The translations under genes and the position numbers were made by a program. 64,000 nt of DNA from Brucella daejeonensis (GTDB taxonomy: Bacteria > Pseudomonadota > Alphaproteobacteria > Rhizobiales > Rhizobiaceae). Where the stretch lies: the NCBI RefSeq assembly GCF_014199265.1, contig NZ_JACIJG010000006.1, positions 240,766 through 304,765 of the forward strand, read 5' to 3'. Below, one piece after another: positions 27,403 through 35,923 of this stretch. Position 1 is the first letter of the stretch, and the number at the start of each line of letters is the position of its first letter. Under the pieces are notes generated by a model that saw nothing but the letters and a program-made list of their open reading frames with translations, was not told the DNA's origin and did no database searches.

Positions 27403-28593
27403 ATGACCGCTTTTTCCGACACCGTAGCCCTGCGCCATCTGCTTCTCGCCGAGCACGCGGCGAGCAAGATCGAAGGCCTGAACGCCGAGCCGCGCGCACT
27501 CACCACCATCGGCATTGCCGGAACCGGCCTGATGGGCGCTGGCATTGCCGCCGCCTGCCTTGCCGCCGGTTATCGCGTCATCGGCTATGAGCAGAATGCG
27601 CAAGCAGCAGAAGCGGGACATGCGCGTATCACCGGCCTGATCGACAAGGCGGTAACGCGCGGAAAACTGTCTGCGGAAGCGGCCGATAGCCAAAAGGCCC
27701 GGCTTGCCACCACGGACGATCCCGCAAAACTCGCAGCGGCGGAACTGGTCATAGAGGCCGTGTTTGACGATTTTGACGTGAAAGCTGCTCTGTTTAAAAA
27801 GCTCGACGCACTTCTGCCGCCCGAAACGATATTGGCCACCAATACGAGCTATCTCGATCCCGATGCGCTCGCTGCCGTGACCGGGCGTGCCGACCGCGTG
27901 CTCGGCCTGCACTTCTTTTCTCCGGCCCATATCATGCGCCTGACCGAAGTGGTGCGCTGCGCAGAAACTTCCGACGAATCACTGGCAACCGGTATCGCCT
28001 TCGTCCGCGAGATTAAAAAACTGCCGATCGTCACCGGGGTCAGCGAAGGTTTTGTCGGTAATCGCATCTTCTCCGCCTACCGAACGGAAGCCGAAACAAT
28101 GCTCGCCGAGGGCGCATACCCGGAAGATATCGACCGCGCCATGGTCGGTTACGGCTTTCCGATGGGATTGTTTGCCGTCTACGACATGGCAGGGCTGGAA
28201 ATCGCCTGGGCGCGACGCAAGCGCATGGCCGCAAGCCGCGACCCGAAAGCACCCTATTTCGACGTGGCCGACAGGCTGTGCGAGGCAGGTCGTTTCGGGC
28301 GCAAGGCCGGGCGCGGCTGGTATGACTATGCCGATGGCAAGCAGGCCAGCGATCCAGAAGTTCACGCGCTGATCGACGACTACCGGACGCGCAACGCCAT
28401 CGCGCCCAAAAGTTTCACAGACACGGAAATCATGCAGCGTCTGCTTCGGGCCATGGCGCAGGAGGGACAGGCGCTGCTGGATACGGGCATTGCGCGCCAT
28501 CCCGACGACATCGATCTGGTGCTCGTCAACGGCTATGGTTTTCCGTCAGGCAAGGGTGGCCCGATGTTTGTCGCCAGTCGAGCAGACGCATAA
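27403..28593 (+). CDS. 3-hydroxyacyl-CoA dehydrogenase
   Basis: The ATG at 27403 begins 396 residues, seven bases after the RidA stop; the longer frame to 27352 overlaps that gene. Features are the NAD-binding GIAGTGLMGAGIA (about residues 36-48), HFFSPAHIMRLTEVV with the catalytic His, GFVGNRIF, and two C-terminal HAD helical domains including GRKAGRGWYDY. It oxidises an L-3-hydroxyacyl-CoA to the 3-ketoacyl-CoA. It closes the operon; no thiolase gene follows, so the final cleavage enzyme must be encoded elsewhere. Confidence 0.9.
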   Translation: MTAFSDTVALRHLLLAEHAASKIEGLNAEPRALTTIGIAGTGLMGAGIAAACLAAGYRVIGYEQNAQAAEAGHARITGLIDKAVTRGKLSAEAADSQKARLATTDDPAKLAAAELVIEAVFDDFDVKAALFKKLDALLPPETILATNTSYLDPDALAAVTGRADRVLGLHFFSPAHIMRLTEVVRCAETSDESLATGIAFVREIKKLPIVTGVSEGFVGNRIFSAYRTEAETMLAEGAYPEDIDRAMVGYGFPMGLFAVYDMAGLEIAWARRKRMAASRDPKAPYFDVADRLCEAGRFGRKAGRGWYDYADGKQASDPEVHALIDDYRTRNAIAPKSFTDTEIMQRLLRAMAQEGQALLDTGIARHPDDIDLVLVNGYGFPSGKGGPMFVASRADA

Positions 28594-28595
28594 GC

Positions 28596-29279
28596 TCAAA
28601 AAAGCTTCTGCAAAAGCTTTTGCGTGGTTTCGATATCCTGCACCATCAGGCTTGCTGCCTTTTTGGCCGTGCCCGCACGCATGGCGTCCAGCATTTCATA
28701 ATGATAGGTCGAATAGGGCTGGATGACGCCCTCGTCGACCTGCTGGCGGATGTGATTGGTGAGAAGGCGCATATAAGGCCCAAGCCGCAGCCAGAGCGTC
28801 TCGATCATCTGCGGCAGGGTTTCCGATCCCGACAGTTCATAGATCGTGAAATGGAACTCCTGGTTCTTACGCAGCATCTCGTAGATCTTACCCTCGCGCC
28901 CCAGCGCCTCATGCTCGCGCGCCAGCGTCAGGCACCGATCAATATCTCCGGACCCCATATGCGGAGTAGCGAGTTCCGTCGCCAGACCTTCCAGCGAAAC
29001 GCGAACCCGGCATATGTCATCCAGCCGCGCTCGTGAAATATCCGGGACACGAGCCGATCCGTTGCGCGCGATCTCCAGTCCGTTTTCTGCTGCAAGCCGC
29101 CGCAGCGCCTCGCGCACCGGCATGTGGCTGGTGCCAAACTCCGCCGCAAGTGCTGCAATCGTCACCACCTGCGATGGCTCGAAGGAACCCCACATCAAGG
29201 CGTGGCGAAGCTGCTCGTACACATTGTCCTGCACGGTCACGCGTGAGGACACTTTCGACAGACGGGTTTCACCGATCAT
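28596..29279 (-). CDS. GntR-family regulator with FCD domain
   Basis: The ATG at 29279 follows GGGGGC and gives 227 residues; an upstream start at 29330 would add 17. The winged helix (VVTIAALAAEFGTSHMPVREALRRLAAENGLEI, about residues 34-66) precedes an FCD helical domain (VRVSLEGLATELA; NQEFHFTIYELSG; YHYEMLDAMRAG) with conserved His residues for metal binding. It is convergent with the aryl-CoA operon, two bases from its end. It lies upstream of the kynureninase-like/amino-acid transport genes only in map terms, since these run in the same direction toward it. I infer control of that set. Confidence 0.85.
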   Translation of the reverse strand: MIGETRLSKVSSRVTVQDNVYEQLRHALMWGSFEPSQVVTIAALAAEFGTSHMPVREALRRLAAENGLEIARNGSARVPDISRARLDDICRVRVSLEGLATELATPHMGSGDIDRCLTLAREHEALGREGKIYEMLRKNQEFHFTIYELSGSETLPQMIETLWLRLGPYMRLLTNHIRQQVDEGVIQPYSTYHYEMLDAMRAGTAKKAASLMVQDIETTQKLLQKLF

Positions 29280-29390
29280 TGCAATGCCCCCAAAACCTGT
29301 AATCTTTCCATAACCATCGGTTATCGGCACCGGACCCGAAAGACAAGTGCACGCTGCCCTTCCGTTTGGAATGCCGGTTGACTGAATATT

Positions 29391-30524
29391 CTAACCCGCC
29401 GCAAACCTGTCCAGCGCATCGCAAAGGGCCTCCGTCCCGGCCAGCGAAGTCACGGCTCCCGGCGAAAACCGCAAGGTGCGGCCGCGGCAATCGCAATAGA
29501 AGCCCTCGGCCTTCAACCTGGCCATGATGTCCGCTGCGCTTTCAGGCGAGGAAGCCTGCGCCATCACACTGCCGCCTCGTTCCCCCGGCTTATGCGGCGA
29601 GACCAGTGTCAAGGCGGAATTCTCCTTCACGCGTTCCGCCAACATGGCCGTCATCTCACCGTTATGGTGTGCCAGCGTTTCAATTCCTGTTGCAGACACG
29701 AAATCGAGGCCGGGTTGTGAAGCAAGCGCCGCCAGAACCGCAGGCGTGCCATGATCGAACCGGCGCGCATCGTCCGCATAGTCAAAAGCGTCGAGATCCC
29801 ACGAAAACGGATTGGGCTGACTGAACCAGCCGCGCAGTTCCGGCTTGCATTGCGAAAGCAGATCGGGACGCACATAGAGCATACCAGCCCCGGAACTGCC
29901 GCAGAGCCATTTGAGCGACGATCCGATCACCACATCGATCTCGCCCGTCTTAAAGGGGCAAATGCCAACACCCTGTGTTATATCGGCGACGACAAGGGTG
30001 CCGTGTTTTTTCCCATGCGCGCACATTCGGTCCAGATCGACCCGTTTCGACGTCGTGGACGAAACCCATGTCACGAGCGCCAGCGCCACATCGCTGCCCC
30101 AGGCATCGATAAAATCCTCATCGTGCACGAAACGTTCGCCATCGCGTATGGGAACCGTTTCGAGCGTGAAGCCGAAACGCGACTGCAATCCGTCGAGCAG
30201 GAAATGCAGGCTCGGAAAGCAGTCCGCAGCCGTCAGGATTTTACGCCCGCGCAACCGTTTTTCCGGCAATGCCCCGATCAGGCTGTAGAGCGCCAGCGTG
30301 ACGTTTTCCACTGTCGTCATGGAGCCTGCCGGTGCGCCGATCAGCCTTTCCCAACTCTGGATAAAGCGTCCGCGCTCGGCCAGCATGGCAGGCCATTGCG
30401 CGTCGTTTTCCGCGGACCAGATCGCCGCATAGCGATCCAGAACCGTCTTGACCTTTTCCGCCTTGCCCGGAAACGTTCCGATCGAATGATAAAGAAAATA
30501 ACCGCTCATGGGAGTGCCTGTCAT
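29391..30524 (-). CDS. PLP-dependent class V aminotransferase, kynureninase-like
   Basis: This 377-residue fold-type I PLP enzyme has VTWVSSTTSKRVDL, the cofactor Asp and Gln in ADITQGVG (D181, Q184) and the Schiff-base Lys in GSSLKWLCGSSGAG (K205). The KWLCG-glycine-rich pattern and the DHGTPAVLA segment are those of kynureninase-related proteins. Kynureninase cleaves L-kynurenine to anthranilate and alanine. That would feed the anthraniloyl-CoA route encoded beside it. It starts eleven bases after the permease gene. An alternative start is ATG 30509. A different beta-lyase or aminotransferase role remains possible because I cannot check the kynureninase-specific residues fully. Confidence 0.72.
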   Translation of the reverse strand: MTGTPMSGYFLYHSIGTFPGKAEKVKTVLDRYAAIWSAENDAQWPAMLAERGRFIQSWERLIGAPAGSMTTVENVTLALYSLIGALPEKRLRGRKILTAADCFPSLHFLLDGLQSRFGFTLETVPIRDGERFVHDEDFIDAWGSDVALALVTWVSSTTSKRVDLDRMCAHGKKHGTLVVADITQGVGICPFKTGEIDVVIGSSLKWLCGSSGAGMLYVRPDLLSQCKPELRGWFSQPNPFSWDLDAFDYADDARRFDHGTPAVLAALASQPGLDFVSATGIETLAHHNGEMTAMLAERVKENSALTLVSPHKPGERGGSVMAQASSPESAADIMARLKAEGFYCDCRGRTLRFSPGAVTSLAGTEALCDALDRFAAG

Positions 30525-30535
30525 ATTTGATTGTT

Positions 30536-31210
30536 CTACCGGGCTTTTTCGCGCTTGAAGCGTGCCTCAAGAAGCCCGACCAGACGCACCAGCGGCAACA
30601 GGAGGACGAGATAGATGAGTGCAGCGCCGATCAACGGCGTCGGGTTGGCGTAGAGCGCTTGCGCGTCCTGCGCTTCCTTTAGCAGTTCCGGCAAAGCCAC
30701 GGTGGAGGCCAGTGCAGTATCCTTGAACATGGACACGCAATTGCTTGTCGTCGGCGGAATGATGATGCGGATCGCCTGCGGCAAGACAACCTTCCACAAG
30801 GTGACCGGAAAGGAGACGCCGAGCGCCGCCGCAGCTTCGAACTGGCCGCGCGGTACGCTTTCTATGCCGGAACGAAATACTTCGGCTGAATAGGCGGCCA
30901 TGACCATGGAAAAGGACATGATCGCCGAGGTCCATGCCGAAAAGCGTATGCCGACAAAAGGCAGCGCGTAATAGATGAGGATCAGGACCACCAGAACCGG
31001 CATCGCGCGGAAGACGTCGATATAGGCGATGGCGATGTAACGCATTATCTTCGGACCATAGATCCGCGCAATGCTTATCACCAGTCCGGACAGAATGCCG
31101 CAAACAATGCTGGCAATGCCGATGAGCAGTGTATTGAGCAGGCCGCGACCGAGCGCAGGCAGGCTCGATCTCAGCACATCAGCGTTCAGAAAGGTTTCGG
31201 CGAATGTCAT
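30536..31210 (-). CDS. Amino-acid ABC transporter permease (HisM/GlnP type)
   Basis: The ATG at 31210 follows AAGGACG and gives 224 residues; the open frame reaches 31291 without a better start. There are about five hydrophobic helices and the polar-amino-acid permease signature AAAALGVSFPVTLWKVVLPQAIRIIIPP with the EAA loop near residue 150. Partner genes are the binding protein upstream and nothing downstream that could be the ATPase. The transporter must therefore borrow an ATPase encoded elsewhere. The neighbours suggest import of kynurenine, tryptophan or a related aromatic amino acid. Confidence 0.85.
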   Translation of the reverse strand: MTFAETFLNADVLRSSLPALGRGLLNTLLIGIASIVCGILSGLVISIARIYGPKIMRYIAIAYIDVFRAMPVLVVLILIYYALPFVGIRFSAWTSAIMSFSMVMAAYSAEVFRSGIESVPRGQFEAAAALGVSFPVTLWKVVLPQAIRIIIPPTTSNCVSMFKDTALASTVALPELLKEAQDAQALYANPTPLIGAALIYLVLLLPLVRLVGLLEARFKREKAR

Positions 31211-31275
31211 GTTGACGTCCTTCGCAGGCGGTTCCTGGCGAACGAGGCCTGCCAGATTCGGAAAACAGCGCTCGC

Positions 31276-31307
31276 ATATGGGCACGTTCAAGCGAATACG
31301 CCCATAT
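31276..31307 (-). other. Intercistronic stem-loop after the amino-acid-binding gene
   Basis: ATATGGGC (31276-31283) pairs perfectly with GCCCATAT (31300-31307) between the binding-protein stop at 31322 and the permease start at 31210. It has no T-run and is another example of the post-binding-protein hairpins seen in this window. Confidence 0.55.
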
Positions 31308-31321
31308 ATAGCCGGTTAAAT

Positions 31322-32119
31322 TCAGGACTTTGGAATTGGTGCGACCGTTACCGTCGAAGAGCCGACAGCCGGATCAGTGCCGAACCACTTCTTGTGGATC
31401 GCCGCTGTAGAGCCGTCCTGCTTCATCGCGGTAATAGCGTCGTTGAGCTTGCCCAGCAGCGGATGGTCCTTCGCCATCATCAGCCCATATTGTTCGCCGG
31501 TCTGAATACGGTCCCTGACCGCAAAGCCCTTCATCTTGAGGAAGAGATGCTCCATGCCGGGAATGTCGGAAATAACCGCATCGATACGGCCCGCACCGAG
31601 ATCGAGGAACAGGTCCTGCTGGGAATTATATCCCTTGATATCGGCGAAGCCCCTGACGTCCTTGTTGTCCTTGACCCATTTCTCACCGGTAGAACCCGAG
31701 AGCGCGCCAACCGTCTTCCCGTTCAGATCGGCCAGCCCTGCTATCGTGCTGTCGGCCTTGGTGGCGACGCCGATGTCAGAGTCATAATAAGGCTGGGTAA
31801 ATGACTGTGATTTAAGGCGTTCGGGCGTTATCGTTATGGAAGAAACCGCCACATCAATGCGACGCGACGTGGTCGCGGCAAACAAGGCCTGAAAACCGTA
31901 ATCGGCGATTTCGGGTTCCAGGCCCGCACGCCTGGCGGCCTCGGTCGCGATATCGATTTCGAAACCTTCGAACGTGCCGTCGGCACTCTTCAGTTCGAAG
32001 GGCGGATTGCTTGGATATGCGCCGATATTCAGCGTGTCGGCGGCATGAGAGGCCGGTGTCACAGCCAGTATACTTGCAAAGCCTGCTAAGGCGAGAAAAG
32101 CGCGGCGGCGAATTTTCAT
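31322..32119 (-). CDS. Amino-acid ABC transporter substrate-binding protein (family 3)
   Basis: The 265-residue product begins with a short basic stretch and a Sec signal peptide ending near ASHA-ADT. The mature protein follows the family-3 plan: NPPFELKSADGTFEGFEIDIA, the ligand-clamping VAVSSITITPERLKSQSFTQPYY and VGALSGSTGEKWV. Such proteins bind polar or aromatic amino acids. It heads a three-gene run with the permease and the kynureninase-like enzyme. A TTTGATCA half-site lies about 70 bp upstream, shared with the aminotransferase promoter region. Confidence 0.88.
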   Translation of the reverse strand: MKIRRRAFLALAGFASILAVTPASHAADTLNIGAYPSNPPFELKSADGTFEGFEIDIATEAARRAGLEPEIADYGFQALFAATTSRRIDVAVSSITITPERLKSQSFTQPYYDSDIGVATKADSTIAGLADLNGKTVGALSGSTGEKWVKDNKDVRGFADIKGYNSQQDLFLDLGAGRIDAVISDIPGMEHLFLKMKGFAVRDRIQTGEQYGLMMAKDHPLLGKLNDAITAMKQDGSTAAIHKKWFGTDPAVGSSTVTVAPIPKS

Positions 32120-32190
32120 TCCGTAGTTCCCTCTGGTTTTGGCCGTTTCTCGGGCGAGAGTTCCCTGATCGCCCCGACGGCATTTTGATT

Positions 32191-32200
32191 ATTTGATCAC
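32191..32200 (-). promoter_or_regulatory. TTTGATCA site upstream of the amino-acid-binding gene
   Basis: ATTTGATCAC contains nine bases, ATTTGATCA, that recur in the perfect palindrome at 33593-33608 upstream of the aminotransferase gene. On the minus strand TTGAAA lies 17 bp upstream of it, so the site overlaps a weak -10. The FCD-GntR at 28596 is the proposed binder. Confidence 0.45.
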
Positions 32201-32276
32201 AGGAAATTTGAGGTTTCAACTAAAATTAGCCGGTCTCCTCTTGGGTCTTATCGGGAGAACCTGCCGATCGTCCGGC

Positions 32277-33446
32277 TCAAAGAGAACCGAAGAAGCGTTG
32301 CAGCCGATCCATCGCCTCATTGACACGGTCTACCGATTGCGAGCCGAAACAGACGCGTAGGTGGCCCTCGCCGGCGGTTCCATAGAAACTCCCAGCTTCC
32401 AGGACGACGCCTGCTTCCGTCATGATCCGCTCGGCCATGTCCTGCGATCTCGTGCCCAACGCGGATATGTTCGGAAAGGCGTAGATCGTTCCTTCCGGCC
32501 ATTCACAGGTGACGCCCGACATCTGGTTGAGGCGCGATACCACGATGTCGCGTTTTACCCTGTCTTCGGCCACCAGTTCGCAAAGCACCTCTTCCGGACC
32601 GGTGACTGCCGCCAGTGCGCCCGCCTGAACGAAGGTGTTCACATGCGTGACGTCGTTGGTCGTGATTTTCAAGATGCCTTCGATCAGATGCGGTGGCGCG
32701 ACCAGATAACCAAGCCGCCAGCCATCCATGGCAAAGCTTTTGGTGAAGGCGAACATTGAAATCGTCCGTTCCTTCATCCCGGGCAGCGATGCTATGGAAA
32801 CATGCCGCGCCCCATCAAACACTATGTCCTCGTAAACCTCGTCGGAAACGACCACGAGGTCATGTCGGCGGGCAATATCCGCCAGCACTTCCAATTCGCC
32901 GTGACTATAGACCCGTCCCGTCGGGTTGCACGGATTGATCAGGACGATCATTTTGGTTCTGGATGTTATCTTCGGCTCGATCAGTTCCGCCTTGATCGAG
33001 AAACCCTCGCTGGCATCGAGTGGCGCCGAAACGGGCTTCCCGCCCGCAAGTTCTATCTTACCGATGTGCTGCGGATAATAAGGCTCCAGGAGGATCACCT
33101 CATCGCCTGGATCGAGCAACGCCATGAAAGCGGCGAACGAGGCATGGGTCAGCCCATTCGTGACCACTATATCGGACGCCGAAACATCCATATTGTTCTT
33201 CTCACGCAGGCGGACGGTCAGGGCTTCGCGCAGTTTCGGCAAACCCTGGAAGTGGGAATAGTGGACGTCGCCGGCCATCAGCGCATCGGCCGTCGCCTGC
33301 TTGATATGCAGCGGCGTGTCGGCATAGGGGCTACCGAGTTCCATGTGAATGAGGTCGGCGACCCCGGAGCCAAGCGCGGCCGCTTTGGCGTACATGCCGA
33401 AGGATTTTCTTGAACTCTCGGTAATGCGTTTGGCAAGACGGACCAT
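32277..33446 (-). CDS. Class I/II PLP-dependent aminotransferase
   Basis: The ATG at 33446 gives 389 residues; a TTG one codon earlier is possible. The fold-type I hallmarks are all present: PYYPQHIG, the NPCNPTGRVYS stretch, DEVYEDIVF, the Schiff-base Lys in FTKSFAMDGWRLGY, and the carboxylate-binding Arg in GHLRVCFG. Such enzymes move an amino group between amino acids and 2-oxoacids. Near iorAB and the kynureninase-like gene, an aromatic-amino-acid aminotransferase (tryptophan to indolepyruvate) is attractive but not demonstrated. Confidence 0.85.
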   Translation of the reverse strand: MVRLAKRITESSRKSFGMYAKAAALGSGVADLIHMELGSPYADTPLHIKQATADALMAGDVHYSHFQGLPKLREALTVRLREKNNMDVSASDIVVTNGLTHASFAAFMALLDPGDEVILLEPYYPQHIGKIELAGGKPVSAPLDASEGFSIKAELIEPKITSRTKMIVLINPCNPTGRVYSHGELEVLADIARRHDLVVVSDEVYEDIVFDGARHVSIASLPGMKERTISMFAFTKSFAMDGWRLGYLVAPPHLIEGILKITTNDVTHVNTFVQAGALAAVTGPEEVLCELVAEDRVKRDIVVSRLNQMSGVTCEWPEGTIYAFPNISALGTRSQDMAERIMTEAGVVLEAGSFYGTAGEGHLRVCFGSQSVDRVNEAMDRLQRFFGSL

Positions 33447-33485
33447 CAATATTTCTTTCTCATTATTTACTCCACCAGAGCGCGC

Positions 33486-33533
33486 TTCAGTCGGATTGAA
33501 TCAGATCGGCTCTTTAATTCTTTACTTTTGAAG
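33486..33533. repeat. Intergenic repeat, copy 1
   Basis: It shares GATTGAATCAGAT exactly (33494-33506) and a looser match over about 48 bp with the copy at 49427-49480. The wording resembles an intergenic palindromic repeat common in Brucella and related genomes, recalled from memory. Confidence 0.5.
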
Positions 33534-33592
33534 CCCCCTGAAAGCCGTCTCGGGATAAGTCGGCAAGCTCAATACGCTTCAACGTTAAAAGA

Positions 33593-33608
33593 TCATTTGA
33601 TCAAATGA
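33593..33608. promoter_or_regulatory. 16-bp perfect palindrome, candidate GntR operator
   Basis: TCATTTGATCAAATGA is a perfect palindrome 147 bp upstream of the aminotransferase start. Nine bases (ATTTGATCA) recur at 32191-32199 before the amino-acid-binding gene. The common core suggests that one dimeric regulator serves both. Confidence 0.55.
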
Positions 33609-33819
33609 CAAGGAAAATCTTTCCCGGAGAATGCTTTTCGCCAAACGGGCGATCCGCCTTCGCCTCATCGTGGAAGAAGCCCAAATCACGCCAATATGGC
33701 AAACCGGCACTCGGACGGGTTCATAAATGCCTATCCAGGCACATGGCTCGATTTAGGGTTCAAACCCAAAAGCGACATGAGCGTGCGACAATGGTGATTT
33801 CGATCACCGGAACTTGAGC

Positions 33820-34098
33820 TAGGGTCAGGACCTATTAATTTGATGAAAATGGCCCTGAAATGACAAGAACTGCAAGGAAAGACGCGAAAAACGGGGTGGT
33901 TCCCCCGGTTGAGCGGCTTGACGCGGCAGATCGCCAATTTCCGGCCTTGGCATTTCGGTGTCCGAAGGATGTGGTCCATCCGCCCGGCTACAGCGTTGAA
34001 AAGTCTCGAAAATGAACCACATTTCCTTCGCCTTTTCTCCTCGTATCCAAACGGATGGCCTCACACCATTTCCACCAAATTAATAGGTCCTGACCCTA
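33820..34098. mobile_element. 279-bp MITE with 23-bp perfect terminal inverted repeats
   Basis: The ends are TAGGGTCAGGACC (starting at 33820) and its exact complement ending at 34098. The perfect match runs 23 bp and extends to 33 bp with two mismatches (33820-33852 against 34066-34098). Each end starts with TA, as expected of IS630/Tc1-type elements that insert at TA. The interior holds no credible open frame, so it is non-autonomous. It lies between the aminotransferase and MarR genes. The IS630-type remnant at the right window edge has different ends and is not its obvious parent. Confidence 0.85.
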
Positions 34099-34140
34099 AA
34101 TTGCCATTGAGAACGTCAGATGCGCATTTCCGGCGATCTT

Positions 34141-34638
34141 CTACTCTTCCTCACTGTCGGAAAGATGATTGCCGACCGATTTCTTGAGGAGTTTCATGTC
34201 CTCCAGCAACGCGCCTATGGTGTCGTGATCGACATCGGCCATGAGATCGCGCAGCCAGCCTTCATGGACCCGCGCCATGCGTGCAAATGACGTCCGTCCT
34301 GCATCCGTCAGACGGGCGACCGTTACGCGCCGGTCCGCGCCGGGCGTTTCGCGACGCACCATGCCTTCACTCTCCAACCGCTCGATCAGTCCGGTGATAT
34401 TGCCATTGGTTACCATGGTCCGGCGTGACAGTTCGCCGAGCCGCAATCCATCCGGTTCGCGATAGAGCTGCGCCAGAACATCGAATTGCGGCAGCGTAGC
34501 GCCGAATTCGTTGCGGAGACGACGGCGTATTTCCTGCGAGACGAGCCGCGTCGTCGCCAACATGCGCAACCATAACCGGAGCTCCTGCTTGTCGCTCCCG
34601 TCTACCCCCGAGACGATCATTTCGAGATCTACCGGCAT
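34141..34638 (-). CDS. MarR-family transcriptional regulator
   Basis: This 165-residue MarR protein has LPQFDVLAQLYREPDGLRLGELSRRTMVTNGNITGLIERLESEGMVRRE as helix-turn-helix and wing (about residues 49-97), then DRRVTVARLTDAGRTSF. The N-terminal and C-terminal helices for dimerisation are present. It is divergent from the isatin-hydrolase/cyclase-family gene. A TGAATA-4-TATTCA inverted repeat lies between them. MarR proteins in aryl-CoA catabolism often bind the CoA thioester, so this or the MarR at 15969 is a candidate for the shared operator at 21768 and 45964. Confidence 0.87.
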   Translation of the reverse strand: MPVDLEMIVSGVDGSDKQELRLWLRMLATTRLVSQEIRRRLRNEFGATLPQFDVLAQLYREPDGLRLGELSRRTMVTNGNITGLIERLESEGMVRRETPGADRRVTVARLTDAGRTSFARMARVHEGWLRDLMADVDHDTIGALLEDMKLLKKSVGNHLSDSEEE

Positions 34639-35032
34639 TCTCTACCTCTTCTTCCGCAACGCATTGCGCAACCAGATGAGAATTGCGCCTGGCGACCGAT
34701 ATTTCAAGCCTAAATGAAGTCTGGCTTCACAGCTTGTCACAGCAAAAATATCCCTGGAGCATTTCCCGCGCGACCGGCAGCAAGAGAAAACTCACCGTTC
34801 ATTATACTTGAATACATATATTCACTGGCATCAGGCAGCACCGCCTCTGAAACAAATCAAGCCAATTTTCCGCAGATACCCTGCATGAATAAGAAAGCCG
34901 TTCGTTTTTCAGAGCGATATAGTTGCAATAACATATTTTCTCTCTTAGGCTTCCGATCGAACGCCTGAACGAGCCCGGTTCATAAATGACCGCAAGAATG
35001 TCGGCACCGGCTCGGGGCGAAATGGGGATTTC
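34639..35032. other. Divergent intergenic region, AT-rich
   Basis: These 394 bp lie between the MarR gene and the cyclase-family gene. They hold an 84-codon open frame (34714-34968) that looks non-coding and one inverted repeat at 34809-34824. No clear -35/-10 pair was assigned. Confidence 0.5.
34809..34824. promoter_or_regulatory. Candidate MarR operator
   Basis: TGAATA and TATTCA flank four bases (CATA) in the AT-rich divergent region between the MarR gene and the cyclase-family gene. The size and symmetry suit a MarR dimer. Only the inverted repeat itself is evidence. Confidence 0.4.
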
Positions 35033-35818
35033 ATGAACGATATATCTGCCCTTTCCAGCCTCGCGTCCGGATTGCTATCCGGCGCCGTCAAAGTCGTCGA
35101 CATCACTGCGCCACTCGGGCCGAATACGCCTGTATTGTATCTGCCGCCGCAATTCGGAAGAAACACGCCCAATGTAAAGGTTCACACGATCAGTCAATAT
35201 GACGAAAATGGCCCGTTCTGGGCGTGGAACTGGATCGAACTGGGCGAGCATACAGGTACGCATTTTGACGCGCCGTGCCACTGGATTACCGGGAAGGATC
35301 ACCAGAACAACACGACGGACACCATCCCGCCTCAGAACTTCGTTGCACCTGTCAACGTTATCGACCGATCCGGAGAAGCTGCCGCCGATGCGGATTATCT
35401 GCTGACGGCGGAGAGCATCAAGGAATGGGAAGCTGAGCATGGTGAAATTGAAGCCGGCTCATGGGTTTTGATGCGCACCGACTGGTACAAGCGCAACGGT
35501 TCGACTGAAACCTTCCTCAATGCGGACGAGAACGGCCCGCACTCCCCCGGACCGACAGTCGAAGCAATCGAATATCTGCTTTCGAAGGGTATAATCGGCT
35601 GGGGGCAGGAAACTGTTGGCACCGATGCCGGTTGCGCGGGCGGCATGACGCCACCATTCCCGGCGCATAATCTGATGCACAAGGCTAACAAATATGGCCT
35701 TGCCAGCCTGAGCAATCTCGACCAACTCCCTCCCAAGGGCGCGATCCTGATCGCGGCACCGCTGAAATTCGTCGAAGGCACCGGTTCACCGGTTCGAGCA
35801 CTCGCACTGGTTGGCTAA
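35033..35818 (+). CDS. Cyclase-family metal hydrolase, isatin hydrolase or kynurenine formamidase type
   Basis: This 261-residue protein carries the metal motif HTGTHFDAPCHW near residues 71-82, the signature of the KynB/isatin hydrolase family (Pfam cyclase). NADENGPHSPGPT, GTDAGCAGG and HKANKYGLASLSNLDQLPP are segments I associate with isatin hydrolases. That enzyme opens isatin to isatinate, a step toward anthranilate in indole and indole-3-acetate breakdown; KynB opens N-formylkynurenine. Both outcomes fit the anthranilate-linked surroundings. It is a single gene followed by a terminator and divergent from a MarR gene. Confidence 0.8.
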   Translation: MNDISALSSLASGLLSGAVKVVDITAPLGPNTPVLYLPPQFGRNTPNVKVHTISQYDENGPFWAWNWIELGEHTGTHFDAPCHWITGKDHQNNTTDTIPPQNFVAPVNVIDRSGEAAADADYLLTAESIKEWEAEHGEIEAGSWVLMRTDWYKRNGSTETFLNADENGPHSPGPTVEAIEYLLSKGIIGWGQETVGTDAGCAGGMTPPFPAHNLMHKANKYGLASLSNLDQLPPKGAILIAAPLKFVEGTGSPVRALALVG

Positions 35819-35851
35819 ATCCAGCTAATCAGTTGCCTTCGCTGCATTTCC

Positions 35852-35884
35852 GAAAAGTCCGGCAGTTGCGCCGCCGGGCTTTTC
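35852..35884. terminator. Bidirectional intrinsic terminator
   Basis: GAAAAGTCCGGC (35852-35863) and GCCGGGCTTTTC (35873-35884) form a 12-bp stem with one G-U pair. A-rich and T-rich tails are built into the arms. It lies between the convergent cyclase-family and GntR genes and can end transcription from both sides. Confidence 0.8.
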
Positions 35885-35923
35885 TCATGCTGTGCGAATG
35901 TCGGAAGACCGGCCTGTCCGGCG

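Larger units (their letters stand above)
33447..34140. other. Intergenic region with repeat fragment, palindrome and MITE
   Basis: No gene is supported in these 694 bp. They contain a fragment of a Rhizobiales-type intergenic repeat (33486-33533), a 16-bp palindrome (33593-33608) and a 279-bp miniature inverted-repeat element (33820-34098), each listed separately. The stretch 33610-33819 shows nothing recognisable. Confidence 0.6.

Noticed and set aside
33820..34098. Could be derived from the IS630-type element at the right edge
   Set aside because: The visible end of that element does not match the MITE ends beyond the TA.
34714..34968. An 84-codon open frame between MarR and the cyclase-family gene
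   Set aside because: No ribosome site and no similarity that I recognise; it crosses the candidate operator region.
35852..35884. Could be part of a MITE because of the inverted repeat
   Set aside because: Short G+C-rich stem with A and T tails between convergent genes is fully explained as a bidirectional terminator.
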